Shown: one piece after another, positions 34,032 to 43,364 of the stretch
How positions within the stretch are numbered: the stretch's first letter is position 1
Layout: each line of letters opens with the position of its first letter
Source of the DNA: Krasilnikovozyma curviuscula
Taxonomy: Eukaryota; Basidiomycota; Tremellomycetes; Cystofilobasidiales; Mrakiaceae
Length of the DNA stretch: 43,364 nt
Direction of reading: 5' to 3'
NCBI GenBank assembly: GCA_014825775.1
Contig: MVAQ01000184.1
Coordinates: forward strand, 1-43,364
Notes under the pieces: model-generated
The model's database searches: none
The model's input: the letters and a program-made list of their open reading frames with translations, nothing else
What the model was told of the DNA's origin: nothing
Translations under genes and position numbers: made by a program

Positions 34032-35498
34032 ATGATGGCGACGGTACACGTCTCACACCAAACCCAACTCACCGCCTCCCTTCTCACGGCAGAATATCTC
34101 CCAGAGGCATCAGCCTCCCAACGAGCAAAATCTCATATCCAGCCCCTCTGTATCCCTCAATCAACCGCACGCTCAATGGCACCCTTCATGAGGACGTACT
34201 CCAGCCTACTCAGCGACACCATCTCGAAGGAGGACTTCGTTCGATTTCTCGACGGCCTGAACTTTGCTTTGGCTACTGGGAGTCCGTCAAGGATCATCGA
34301 CTGCTCTAGAGGGGTTATAGGAGTAGTGTGAGTAATCTCAATCTGTCATTCTCTGTTTGTGTGGCGAGAGCCGACGGAGACCCATGATACTAAACTTTTG
34401 GGAACCGATCCAGTCCCTTCAACTGGTATTTACTTCACGAATCGTTCGAGGTAGGTCTCATTTAGATTCTGAGCATGTTGTCGTATGTTAAACTACTGGG
34501 CACCTGCCTCTTGTGTACTGTAGAGCGACAACCCGTTCAGCAAACGCAATCTTCAGCACACCATTTGCGATACTTATCTTGACGCAGCAAACACACAACT
34601 CTTCAATCCTCGAGGTCTTTCCATCTACATTTGCACTACCTCAGCTGCTAATTTGCTACTTGAGCATGGGACTGTTCCCCAACCAACCGGCAGCTCCGAT
34701 GGAGCTGCCCAAACGACACCACCACCATCTCATCACCGTCAATCAAACAAACTTATGACCTCCTTCAGCAGAGCGCTTCACCTCCCTATATCCAAATCCC
34801 AAAGAAGGCCAAGTGACTTCAAGCTCAATCACTATAGAGCCTCTCATCCACGTTCGACGGAACTCTCATTGGCAATTACTGCTGACGAAACTGCGGCAGC
34901 CACGCTCACGACACACCCCCTTCCCAGACTCAGACCACCACCACAACACATCCTCGAGATCCTCCAGAGCAGCACGGAAGATTTCATGGTAAGGGAAAGG
35001 GAAAGAGTGTACACCATGGAGTCAGCGCTGAGGCGGAGGTTCGACTTGCAGAGGCTCAGTGGAAGCGAAGGAAGGAAGGTGAGGAAGAGGGAACGAATCG
35101 ATCGAGCTAGCAAAAGGAGAGAGGAAATGCTATGGAAAGGGTCCAAGGAGGTTGACGAGAAGGCAGTTTTGGACTTTGTCGTTGAGACGGAGGAGAGAGA
35201 CACCAGGCTTTGGCTTGTGATCATTCCGATTTCACTTGGTGCGCGTCGCATCTCTCTGTCCTCCGCTACCTCCCCGCAGGCTTACAGCTTACCCCTCATC
35301 TTCTTCGTAGATTGTCATATTGAAAATCACTACCTTGCTGAACGTACTACCGGCTTCGAAGAGGTCAGCGAGATATTTTGGTCTGCCCAACTGGTGCGCG
35401 ACGAGGAGGAGCTCATGGACAGGCTTACGAGGGTGGAGGATCTCTACCGAGAAGAACAGGATAGAATCAATCCCAGGACAAGATATGTAAGGAGCTGA
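34032..35498 (+). CDS. uncharacterised fungal-family protein
   Basis: Read from ATG 34032 (the next codon, 34035, is also ATG) with exons 34032-34327, 34414-34450 and 34524 onward. Motifs resemble a widespread uncharacterised fungal family: FMRTYSSLLSDTISKEDFVR, FLDGLNFALATGSP, the junction VIGVVPFNWYLLHESFE, and TYLDAANTQLFNPRGLSIYI. The C-terminal half has a Pro/His-rich stretch (TTPPPSHHRQ) and then a charged helical region (REERE-type, SKRREEMLWKGSKEVDEK). No catalytic motif is known to me. The last part is uncertain: an unspliced frame ends at 35498 (LVRDEEELMDRLTRVEDLYR), while using a GTGATC-to-CGTAG intron near 35,217-35,310 shifts to a different, hydrophobic end. Confidence 0.6.
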
Positions 35499-35783
35499 GG
35501 GTGGAATCTCTGACGTGTAGATAGGTGGCCTCGCGTTTGTTTGAGTACGAGTAGGACAAACTGGCTATCAGAATGCAATTGTGTTTCTTTTTAGTAACGG
35601 TGTATTGATAATAATACTAGCCATTTAATATCCGTCGGAGGTAAATTGGTGACCTGGAAGTAGCGGATGGTTTTTGGCCGATTTGTTATCACCTCGCGGT
35701 TGTTGTTCAATACATTTCGACTGCAAATCACGATCTACTTAAGGCCGGAAAAGCATCCATCCACGTTTCCAAAGTATCTCAGT

Positions 35784-38386
35784 ATGCTTCCTCATTCTTC
35801 AGTCCGTCTCCGTACCCCTCCTCAAACTCCTCCAGGTCTCTCTCGAAGTTCGACGAGTCCCCGGTCCTCCGTCTCGACAAGAACCTCCTCCTCGACGTGG
35901 AACTCTCGGTGGGCTGCTTCGGCTTCTTCTCCCACAACAAGCTCGTACCATGGATCACCTAGTGGCATACGAAAAGGAACCGAAGGAATTCTGAGAGCTC
36001 CACTCGGACCTTCGAATGCAACAGGATTTGGTTTCCGTCGAACAGCAAACAAGGTAAGCTTCCTGCTTCTTATTCTCATGCGTTTCTCCTTCTCTCGCTG
36101 ATTCTGACTCGCCGTTCTTCTTGACTGCCTCCAGGTTCTCTTGAAGTCTCAATCCGTTCCAGCTACGCCTTCGCCGCCTGCTGGATGTTCCTCAAGCTCA
36201 AGCCTTCAAAGCCTTCAACCAAGACCATCTACTTCTGTCTCCTTCTTCTCTACAAAACATAGAAAATCAAGCATTTCTCGTGATACTCGAAACGCATGTC
36301 GTACTTCAAGTCCTTCATTCGACCATCTCTCTTATGAAGCTGAAGATTCTGATAACTCGGACGAACTCAAGCCATCTCATACCCTCAAACACAACGGAGC
36401 CATATTGCACAACTCATTCGCTTCTCACTTCAATGGATACGATACAGATGATGGCGGCAGAGACGACGACGTCTTATTCGTTTCCTCAACTGACCTTGAA
36501 CTTGCAGCTCTCGATGCTCAGATCCTCAAGAACAAGGTATCATCTTCACCTTCTCAAAAATCTATTCTTCTGTCTTCTCCAATGATCTCCAATCATGCTT
36601 CTCACCTCAGAATCGGCTCTGGTACGTTCTTTCAGCGTCGCATATATCTAACGTAAGAGGGTCTGCTTTCTACCGGCATATACTCACATTCCCTCTTTCA
36701 ACCGCCCTCGTTACTACCAACTGAAGGTAAGTAGCAAATCCGGGCTTTTTTTGTCTGTCCCTGGCATATGTCGACCAATGGTTTGTTGGTGCGGTTGTCC
36801 ACAATAGCTTCTCTCCCATCATCGCCTTCTACTCATTCAAGCTATCATCAGAAGCCATGGTCTTCCGTCGGGCCACAAGTTCCTAGAAGAAGCCTTGAAA
36901 CATTCTCCGAAGAAGAAGAAGAGAAGATCTTATCTGATGACATGAACATCGTCAACAACAACACCAGTCGACCTCCCTCTCGGGAACGAAGATTCGTTGG
37001 ATTGAGTGTCGCTCAAAGAGGTATTCTAAACAAAACCAACAATCTCAATGTGCAGAATAGATACGCCTCTGTCAGTAGGAAGCTTCAATTCTCTAGTCCT
37101 TCTTCGTCGTCTGTCGAGGACAATTGCGTCGTTGTCTCTTCTCCTTCCGTCTCTTCATCTGCATCAAACAAGAGTGGGAATACCCCAACCTGTGGATCAT
37201 GTGCTTCAACTTCAACAAATGGTAAGATGGATGAGTTTCATGGTGTTTTAATTTCAGGTTGTGGTTGTCTCTGCTGTAAAGCGTGCTTCAAGTCAGCAAT
37301 GGATATCGTGTGCGATCTCAAAGATGGCGTTATGCGGTGAGTTCTTCCATTTCGCGCTTATTCCGCTTCGATTAGTGACTCTTTGTTGCTCTACTAGGTG
37401 CCCATCTTGTACAATTCCCGTTGAAAGCTTCAAGCTTGTCACTCTTCATGCGATGCCTAATCTCAGCATTAGCATCTCAGCTCTCAAAAAATCGTCTATT
37501 AAGCGCGAACCGAGTGAACAAGCTCTATATGAGGAACCTGTTATCCTCCGATTCGACAATGCTTCTTGGGTTTGTCTTTTCGGAGTGGAGCCATCTCATC
37601 TTCGCTCGTTGACAGCTCTGTTGCTTACTTCGTAGGACATTACACCGCACCAAGTCGAATCTTTCTTACCCAAAGGAGTTTTTCTCAATGATAGAGCTGG
37701 TACTGCTGTTCATATCCTTCTGGATCCTTACAGTGGCAAGACAAGGGACTTCTTCGTAAGTTTTGCATATCTCAACTCTGACTTTTTTGAGGCTCATCGA
37801 AATTTTATTTCTTCAATAGTTTGTGGAACTCAAATCAAAGGAATCTTCGAGAAGGGTCCTCAGAGAGTGTCAAGGAAAGATCTTGGGTGAGAGTCACAGG
37901 AAAAGAAAAGTCACCATTACTCTATCGAATGTTGATGATCTATCTGCCGAGGTGAGTGCTCAGCTTACTGTATCTGCTCTAATTATTAACCCTGACTAGT
38001 TCTGCTTCCCCGTAACCAAGCTCAACCTTCCAAACCTCCCTTCAGAAATCTACCGCATCATTGATCTCTGCGTTCTCGCTTATTCAAAGTTCAACAAGAG
38101 AGGGCTCAAGCGGTCCATCTACCCATTCATGTTTTTATCATCATTTTTTAGATGGAGTAACTGGGAAGGATTCTCCGAAGATATACTGGGTCCATCATTC
38201 CCTCGCTGCCCACTGCTGACAGTGTCTGATGGCTGATACCACTTTCTTTCTTCATCTGTAAAAGAGGCTATCCAGGAAATGTTAGATATTGTTGACTCAA
38301 TCCTCACCCAACAATTGGCTCCGGTTGAAGATATTGTTGTCCTCGAGGCCGTTTCAGAACTGCTCAGAGGTGTCAACGGTTATTAG
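35784..38386 (+). CDS. RING-type zinc finger and RRM domain protein
   Basis: Read from ATG 35784 (an in-frame ATG also lies at 35667) to TAG 38384-38386, with several introns. The first about 400 residues are Ser/Pro-rich (RTPPQTPPGLSRSS) with an acidic run (EEEEEKILSDD). A C8 RING-like finger follows: CGSC near 37,191, GCGCLCCKACF, then, across an intron, CPSC near 37,400. Next is an RRM-like fold: VILRFDNASW, DITPHQVESFL, AVHILLDPYSGKTRDFF and FVELKSKESSRRVL. The C-terminus has YRIIDLCVLAYSKFNKRGLK and FFRWSNWEGF. RING plus RRM suggests a ubiquitin ligase acting on RNA-bound complexes, as in CNOT4, but the order and the finger differ, so function is inference. Splicing around 36,540-36,780 and at 38,222-38,266 is unresolved. 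Confidence 0.6.
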
Positions 38387-39164
38387 AGATGTCAAGAGAG
38401 TTTCCAAGATCTTTGTTTCTAACTTCAGGTTCACTGTTCTGCTTGATCTTCGATTTCAATCTGCTTCGTTGGGTTCCCCTTTTGCGTACGACTTCATTGG
38501 GTCTGACAGTTGCATTTGCATCTTTTAAGACTCTGAAAAGATTTGATTTTTTGAAACGTCACGGTGGCTTTAGCAAGCTATGTCATCCTTTCCCCCAACG
38601 AGAAACTCCACGGTGACGGCTCTATATTGACACTAATGAATTTTCTTGGTGAGGTATCTTCCTCCCGCCTTGTGCTTTTCCCAAACCCGATTTCCATTTG
38701 TAATTCATTTTCTCCATCGATCACAAATACGCAATGAAAACAACAGTCTCTTTGACAACTTTCTTTCAAGGCGGGTTCTCAGATGCAAGTTGCTGATACT
38801 CACACTTTAAGATGTCAGGACGCTGGCAATCTTTTGCAGCTCCCCACCGCTGCCTATTCACACCAGAACACTCGGAGCTTTTCGTCTATCGTTTTTCTTT
38901 CAGGTGCGAGCAACTATACCCTGTGACTTCTGTCGATTACTAGTGTAGACTGACTTGTCAATGACGATATGGAGATGAGCCCCTCGCCGTGAGTTGAAGC
39001 AGAACCCGAGTACCCGTATAGCTTCGCAACGCCAACAGCGAGGATCAACTCTTGCAGCCCCCCTACATATTCTCATAGATTCTCTACTGAAATCTTCTAC
39101 ATTACCCGACTGAGCCCAACATTATGAGAGACGAGACCCCTGATTAGCGTTTGGTTGCGCCGGC
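38387..39164. other. intergenic
   Basis: 778 bases between two plus-strand genes. Pyrimidine-rich, with no frame of gene-like quality. Taken as 3' UTR plus promoter of the next gene. Confidence 0.5.
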
Positions 39165-40804
39165 ATGAGAGATACAGGAGGTGCCGATCGACAGTCACTC
39201 AACACCTTTTTCTCGTCCCCCAAGAAGCAGCCATAGGTTCCCTGGGTTCTCCTCTTGTCGTCAAGGGCAACCAGATGGCCTCAAGCCGGGTTGTTTCAGA
39301 CGATTTTCATTTCACGAGTGAAGTGTCCAACACTCGAGGGCTGGCTCCCTCTTCTCGCTCGACATCAGGCAGCTCCTCCTCTGCATCCGGCAAAGTGCAA
39401 GGTTGGGATACCGTGAGGTTACAGCCAGGAGGGGAACAGGAGTGGGAGGTCTTGCTAGAACTCGTCGGAAAAGGGCTCGAGAATTCAATCCCTTCAGAGG
39501 AGGAACATCTCCAAGTTCCCCAGGAAGAGCAGACGGTGAGCATAGCAAATTTTCTATACTTTAGAAACTATTCGTTACGGAGCTCCTAAATTCCTAGCTT
39601 CTGCTGAAGTAAATTTCCACCGTTTCAGGCCTGTGCAGCTAAGTCCGTGCACCGACAACCGCGTGTCACTCCACCGCCTACAAAGTCATCCCTGGATCAA
39701 CGTCAGCAATCCGTTCGACAAAGATCATACACGTCGATAGGCTCCGGCTTCCCTAGCGTCACTCCGACGATCCCAAGCTCCTCCTATCTTGGAGACGCGA
39801 AAGGGAAGATAGACAACATCTCGATCGAATCAGACCCATTTGCACGCTTTGTGAGCCATAAATCGGAACTATCCTACAAACCTGTAATGGAGAATATTAC
39901 TAGAAACGACAACTCGTGGTACGCATCTCTGGATAGCAGCACCATTGCTCCGTCTCCAAATTCAGTGTTTGTTGAAGAAGACCGAAGGAAACCAAGTCAA
40001 GACACATTTCAGCATCTCCGGTCTTTCAAAATGACCACGAAGCAACCAGAGGTGAGTAAAGGGTGCATTTCCCGCAATTTCATTTTGCAACGTCTCCTGA
40101 CTGCTCTCATCTCACACACACACACACACACACACACAGAATGAGTCTCCTATTAAGCAAATGGAAAGGAAGGCGAGCAGGACACTTCAGATAGTCAGGG
40201 AGCAGCAACAGAAGGAAGATGAAGCTAAAAAACAGCAACAGGAGGATCTCGGAAGAGCAGAGAATGGCGCTTATTCGTTGCAAGAGCTTTCATCGCTGGT
40301 GAGCTTTTGATTCGCAGCGCTCAAGACAATGCTATCAAACTGACCTAGCTCCGTTGAAGACTCCACCTCTTGGTCTGGTTTCTCTATCTCTCGCATTGGC
40401 AGCTGCTAACGACGAAGTGGCTCAACTTCGTCGTTCCCTTAGTGATGTATTCCACCTGACACGACAAACTCAACAAACTTTCCACCAGTTCCAGAACCCT
40501 AATGACTGCATTCTATCTCATGAAGAGATTGACGAACTATCTGGCTCCCAAGCACGGAATCTTTTGAAGGTACTTTAGCCAGCATGCTCTTTTAATCGGG
40601 TTCCAGCTCATCTCTTTACCTTCTCAACAGGCTCTCGCTCCCCCATCTGAATTGGCGGACGCGCAACTATTCATTAGCAATATCTCCGACCGCTTGTATG
40701 ACCAATGTCAGCCGAGGAAACCCACCAATCTTTACTCCAGGGAAGCTCTACAGCAGATGGAGGAAACCATCTCTCAACTTATCTTGTCCTCTCAGCCATC
40801 TTAA
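39165..40804 (+). CDS. Ser/Gln-rich protein with coiled coil, unknown function
   Basis: ATG 39165 with a 56-nt intron (39181-39236) joins MRDTGG to SLGSPLVVKG in frame; otherwise the first in-frame ATG is 39275. Stop TAA 40802-40804. The protein (roughly 430 residues) is Ser-rich at first (APSSRSTSGSSSSASG), then has a charged coiled coil (MERKASRTLQIVREQQQKED, KKQQQEDL). It ends in a helical region: LGLVSLSLALAAANDEVAQL, RRSLSDVFHLTRQTQQTF, ISNISDRLYDQC, REALQQMEETISQLIL. No domain of known function is recognised. The helical C-terminus suggests a protein-binding or structural role, which is inference. Confidence 0.65.
40116..40138 (+). repeat. CA dinucleotide microsatellite at a splice acceptor
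   Basis: About eleven CA units directly before the acceptor CACAG of an intron in the Ser/Gln-rich protein gene. The repeat stands in for the usual pyrimidine tract, so length changes could affect splicing. Confidence 0.8.
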
Positions 40805-40992
40805 AAACACATCTTTTCCGTTCAGTTTTTTCCACGCATCATGGTTTTTCACCTTCAGTTACCTTGCACTTTATACCCCCACTCACTTCACCCACTTTAC
40901 ATCTCTTTCTTTGCGATCACGATAATGCCTAATGATAGTGATACAACATGCGATAAATCTATGATACTTTTTGCTCGTCTTGTGGAAAAAGC

Positions 40993-43120
40993 TTAAATCT
41001 GAACCGCCATGAGCTAAAAAAATAAAACGCGAGTAGGTCGCTCAGTTAGTTTTTTTTGCACAATTGGTCTAATAAAAGCGATCGCGGCTTACTTTGGTGA
41101 CTTCGTACTCAGACATACCGTACTTGGAACCTTCACGTCCAAAGCCGGACTCCTTGATACCGCCGAATGGAATGGACGTCTGTGAGATGAGACCGGTGTT
41201 GACTCCGACCATGCCAACTTCGAGAGCTTCAGCGACTCTGAACGCTCGTGAGAGATCCTTGGTGAAGAAGTATCCGGCAAGCTATTGTTGGAGGAAACAG
41301 AAAATCGTGTTCAGATTGTGCTCAAGAGAAATTAAAAAGGGATTTAAGCTTACACCGTACTGAGTATCGTTGGCGAGTTGCATGACTTCATCCTCCGAGC
41401 TGAACTTGATGAGAGCAGCAACTATAGTGCCATACGGAGTCAGTCAGAAACATACACTCACATTTTATTAGAAGACAAAGTTCAAGACTTACCTGGGCCG
41501 AAAGTCTCCTCCTCATCCATGAGCGTACCTCTCTGTGGGACATCAGCGAGGACAGTTGGAGCAAAGAAGTGTGGTCCGAGCTCTGGCATAGCATTTCCAC
41601 CGATGAGCACCTTAGCACCAAGTCCAACAGCGTTGGCGACGTGGGTGGCAGTCTTGGCGACAGCTCTGTCGTGGATCAATGGACCGTGGGTGACTCCCGC
41701 TTCGAAACCATTTCCGACCTTGAAGGCGGCGACCTTAGCAACGAGCTTCTTGGCGAACTCTTCGTAAATGGACTCGTGGATGTAGACTCTGTTAGCACAG
41801 ACACAAGTCTATGACACAGATGTAAAGTCAATGACCGAGACCATTGGATTCAAGAGACGTAGATAGCTTACCTGTCCAGAAAGACGGTATTTGGAGGCGA
41901 CGAGGCCATCAACGGCCTTGTCAACATCAGCATCATCGAAAACCATGAAGACGGCATTACCGCCGAGTTCAAAGGAGCATTTCTTGAGAGTGGAGGAGGA
42001 TTGAGTCATTAAGAGCTTTCCGACTGGGGACTGTGATGCAAATGAGAAAGAGTTGAGCGCTATAACAAGACGCCAGAGATTTAACGTTTTCACATACAGA
42101 TCCAGTGAATGAGACTTTTTTGACGATTGGATTCTTGGTCATCTCTTCACCAACGGCTTGTTGGTTCTCACGTCCGGTGGTAATGATATTGACGACGCCC
42201 TTTGGGAAGCCTGCAATCTCAACAAGTCTAGCCAGAGCCAAAGCAGAGAAAGGTGTTTCTGGTGGTGCCTTAATTACAACGGTACATCCAGCTGAGAGGA
42301 GACGGCCTGTCAGCGATTGTACACATATTGCAGCGAGATTTTGGACTCACCAGCAATAGCAGGAGCCATTTTTCTGGTAATCATAGCAGTTGGGAAGTTC
42401 CAACACGCCAAGATGGAGCAGACACCGATGGGTTGCTTCAACACAAGATTGCGGAGACCAGGCACGGCGGAAGGAATGACATCTCCGTATGAACGGACGG
42501 CTTCAGCAGAGAACCTGTTCGTAGAGAAAGTTAACACGGATACTTCTTCATCTTTATTTGATTGGAGAAAGGTAGAACTCACCACTCGAAGAATCCCGCA
42601 CCGTAGTCAACTTCACCTCTGGCGTCAGCCAGAGGCTTACCGTTCTCACCAGTGATGATCTTAGCAAGATCCTCCTTGTGCTCTTGCATAAGATGGTACA
42701 GCTTGAGGACCATATCGGAACGATACTAGACAGTGAAAGCGACGGGAAAGGAAAGGTAAGTTTGGCCGGAGGCGTACAGCGGTCGCGCTAGTCTCAACAC
42801 TCTTACCTTAGCAGTAGTCTTTCCCCAAGCTGGAAGAGCAACCTTGGCAGCTTCAATGGCGGCAGTTACATCGTTGGCCTGGAGGTCTGGGACTTCACCA
42901 ATAACTTGTCCAGTGGCTGGAGACTGAACCTGGAAAGTTGAACCAGACGCAGCTGAAATCCAAGCACTGTTGACGTAAACCTGGGATCTGAGGAGATCGG
43001 GGGTTTTGAGCTGGCGAGGGGGTAGTTGGTCAGCGATAAACCTATCGTAAATTGACGAGACGCAGGTATACTCACCGACAGCTCGGTAGCAAACGCCTTG
43101 AAAGCAGCAGAGACAGACAT
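40993..43120 (-). CDS. UGA2: succinate-semialdehyde dehydrogenase
   Basis: ATG 43118-43120, about 490-500 residues in many exons. The aldehyde dehydrogenase fold is clear: SACWNF-type segment ([20 protein letters not shown]), NAD-binding VSFTGS, general base Glu in [15 protein letters not shown], catalytic Cys in [14 protein letters not shown], and the end motif [18 protein letters not shown] and [15 protein letters not shown] mark the succinate-semialdehyde group (ALDH5), last step of the GABA shunt, giving succinate. Introns separate GQ from TCVC. The C-terminus is ambiguous. A GTAAGC intron after EYEVTK leads to LMAVQI and a stop at 40993-40995; read through, it gives VSRDRFY and a stop at 41069-41071. 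The spliced form fits family length better. Confidence 0.92.
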
Positions 43121-43364
43121 GACAGAGAGAAGGAACGAAGAGAGAGAGGATTTACTCTGTTGACTACTTTGGATGGTGAAGGTTAAAGGTTGGAATTAGC
43201 GAAGAAACTTTCTCGACTGAAAACCAGGTATATGCAGGCGGCAAAGAAGCGACGCGAGCTGGCGCTAAAACGGTGTTGCGTTCCCAACGCATCAACTTCC
43301 GTTGACAAGCCCTCTTTCCCTTTTTTTTTTTTTTTTTTTTTTGGGCGGGGGCTTATGGGATCAA
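43121..43364. promoter_or_regulatory. upstream region of the dehydrogenase gene
   Basis: The first 244 bases upstream of the dehydrogenase ATG to the window edge. It ends with a run of about 23 T (43320-43342), followed by a G-rich stretch. No TATA box is evident in the part seen. Confidence 0.45.

Noticed and set aside
38234..38236. TGA as a selenocysteine codon in the RING/RRM gene
   Set aside because: Selenocysteine machinery is absent from nearly all fungi and a simple 45-nt intron explains the break.

Overview
The window is nuclear DNA of a basidiomycete yeast-like fungus, most likely a tremellomycete close to Cryptococcus or Kwoniella. The reasons are compact gene spacing, many short GT-AG introns (about 45 to 120 nt) in almost every gene, serine-rich disordered tails, and the identity and style of the proteins. 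No viral, transposon, rRNA, tRNA or CRISPR feature was recognised. All exon structures here are hand-read from splice signals and frame continuity.

Layout, left to right. 1-382: 3' end of a Gln/Gly-rich protein (+). 1108-3585: a 12-exon polytopic membrane protein (-). About 2.4 kb without a recognisable gene, then a small secreted peptide precursor, 'peptide A' (6043-6442, +). 6625-9561: a TPR-like protein (-), divergent from the Sec7-domain ARF-GEF of the GBF1/Gea type (9856-15653, +). 15812-19976: an OPT-family oligopeptide transporter (-). 20568-22731: RNA polymerase III subunit Rpc82/RPC3 (-). About 2.1 kb without a recognisable gene, then a second secreted peptide precursor, 'peptide B' (24920-25243, +). 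25691-27611: mitochondrial phosphate carrier (-). 27936-30678: Bzz1-like F-BAR/C1/SH3/SH3 protein (-), head to head with D-aminoacyl-tRNA deacylase (30834-31814, +). Then a SAM-dependent methyltransferase, a protein of an uncharacterised fungal family, a RING-plus-RRM protein and a Ser/Gln-rich protein (all +). Last is succinate-semialdehyde dehydrogenase (-, 40993-43120).

The most interesting content is the pair of peptide precursors on either side of the oligopeptide transporter. Both have a signal peptide ending in an A-P-V-P stretch and carry two copies of an Asn-Trp-Gly/Pro-rich peptide, mostly followed by Gly-Lys-Arg. Both are split by an intron of the same phase directly before Asp-Asn-Trp, and both are preceded by a TATA box and a long gene-free region. 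The repeats resemble the secreted quorum peptide Qsp1 of Cryptococcus neoformans, which is imported through an OPT transporter (Opt1). My inference is a linked secreted-peptide and re-import system in which the peptide gene has diverged into two paralogues, each internally duplicated at exon level. The remaining genes are ordinary housekeeping genes (vesicle traffic, Pol III, mitochondrial phosphate import, actin/endocytosis, tRNA proofreading, GABA shunt) with no evident link to the peptides.
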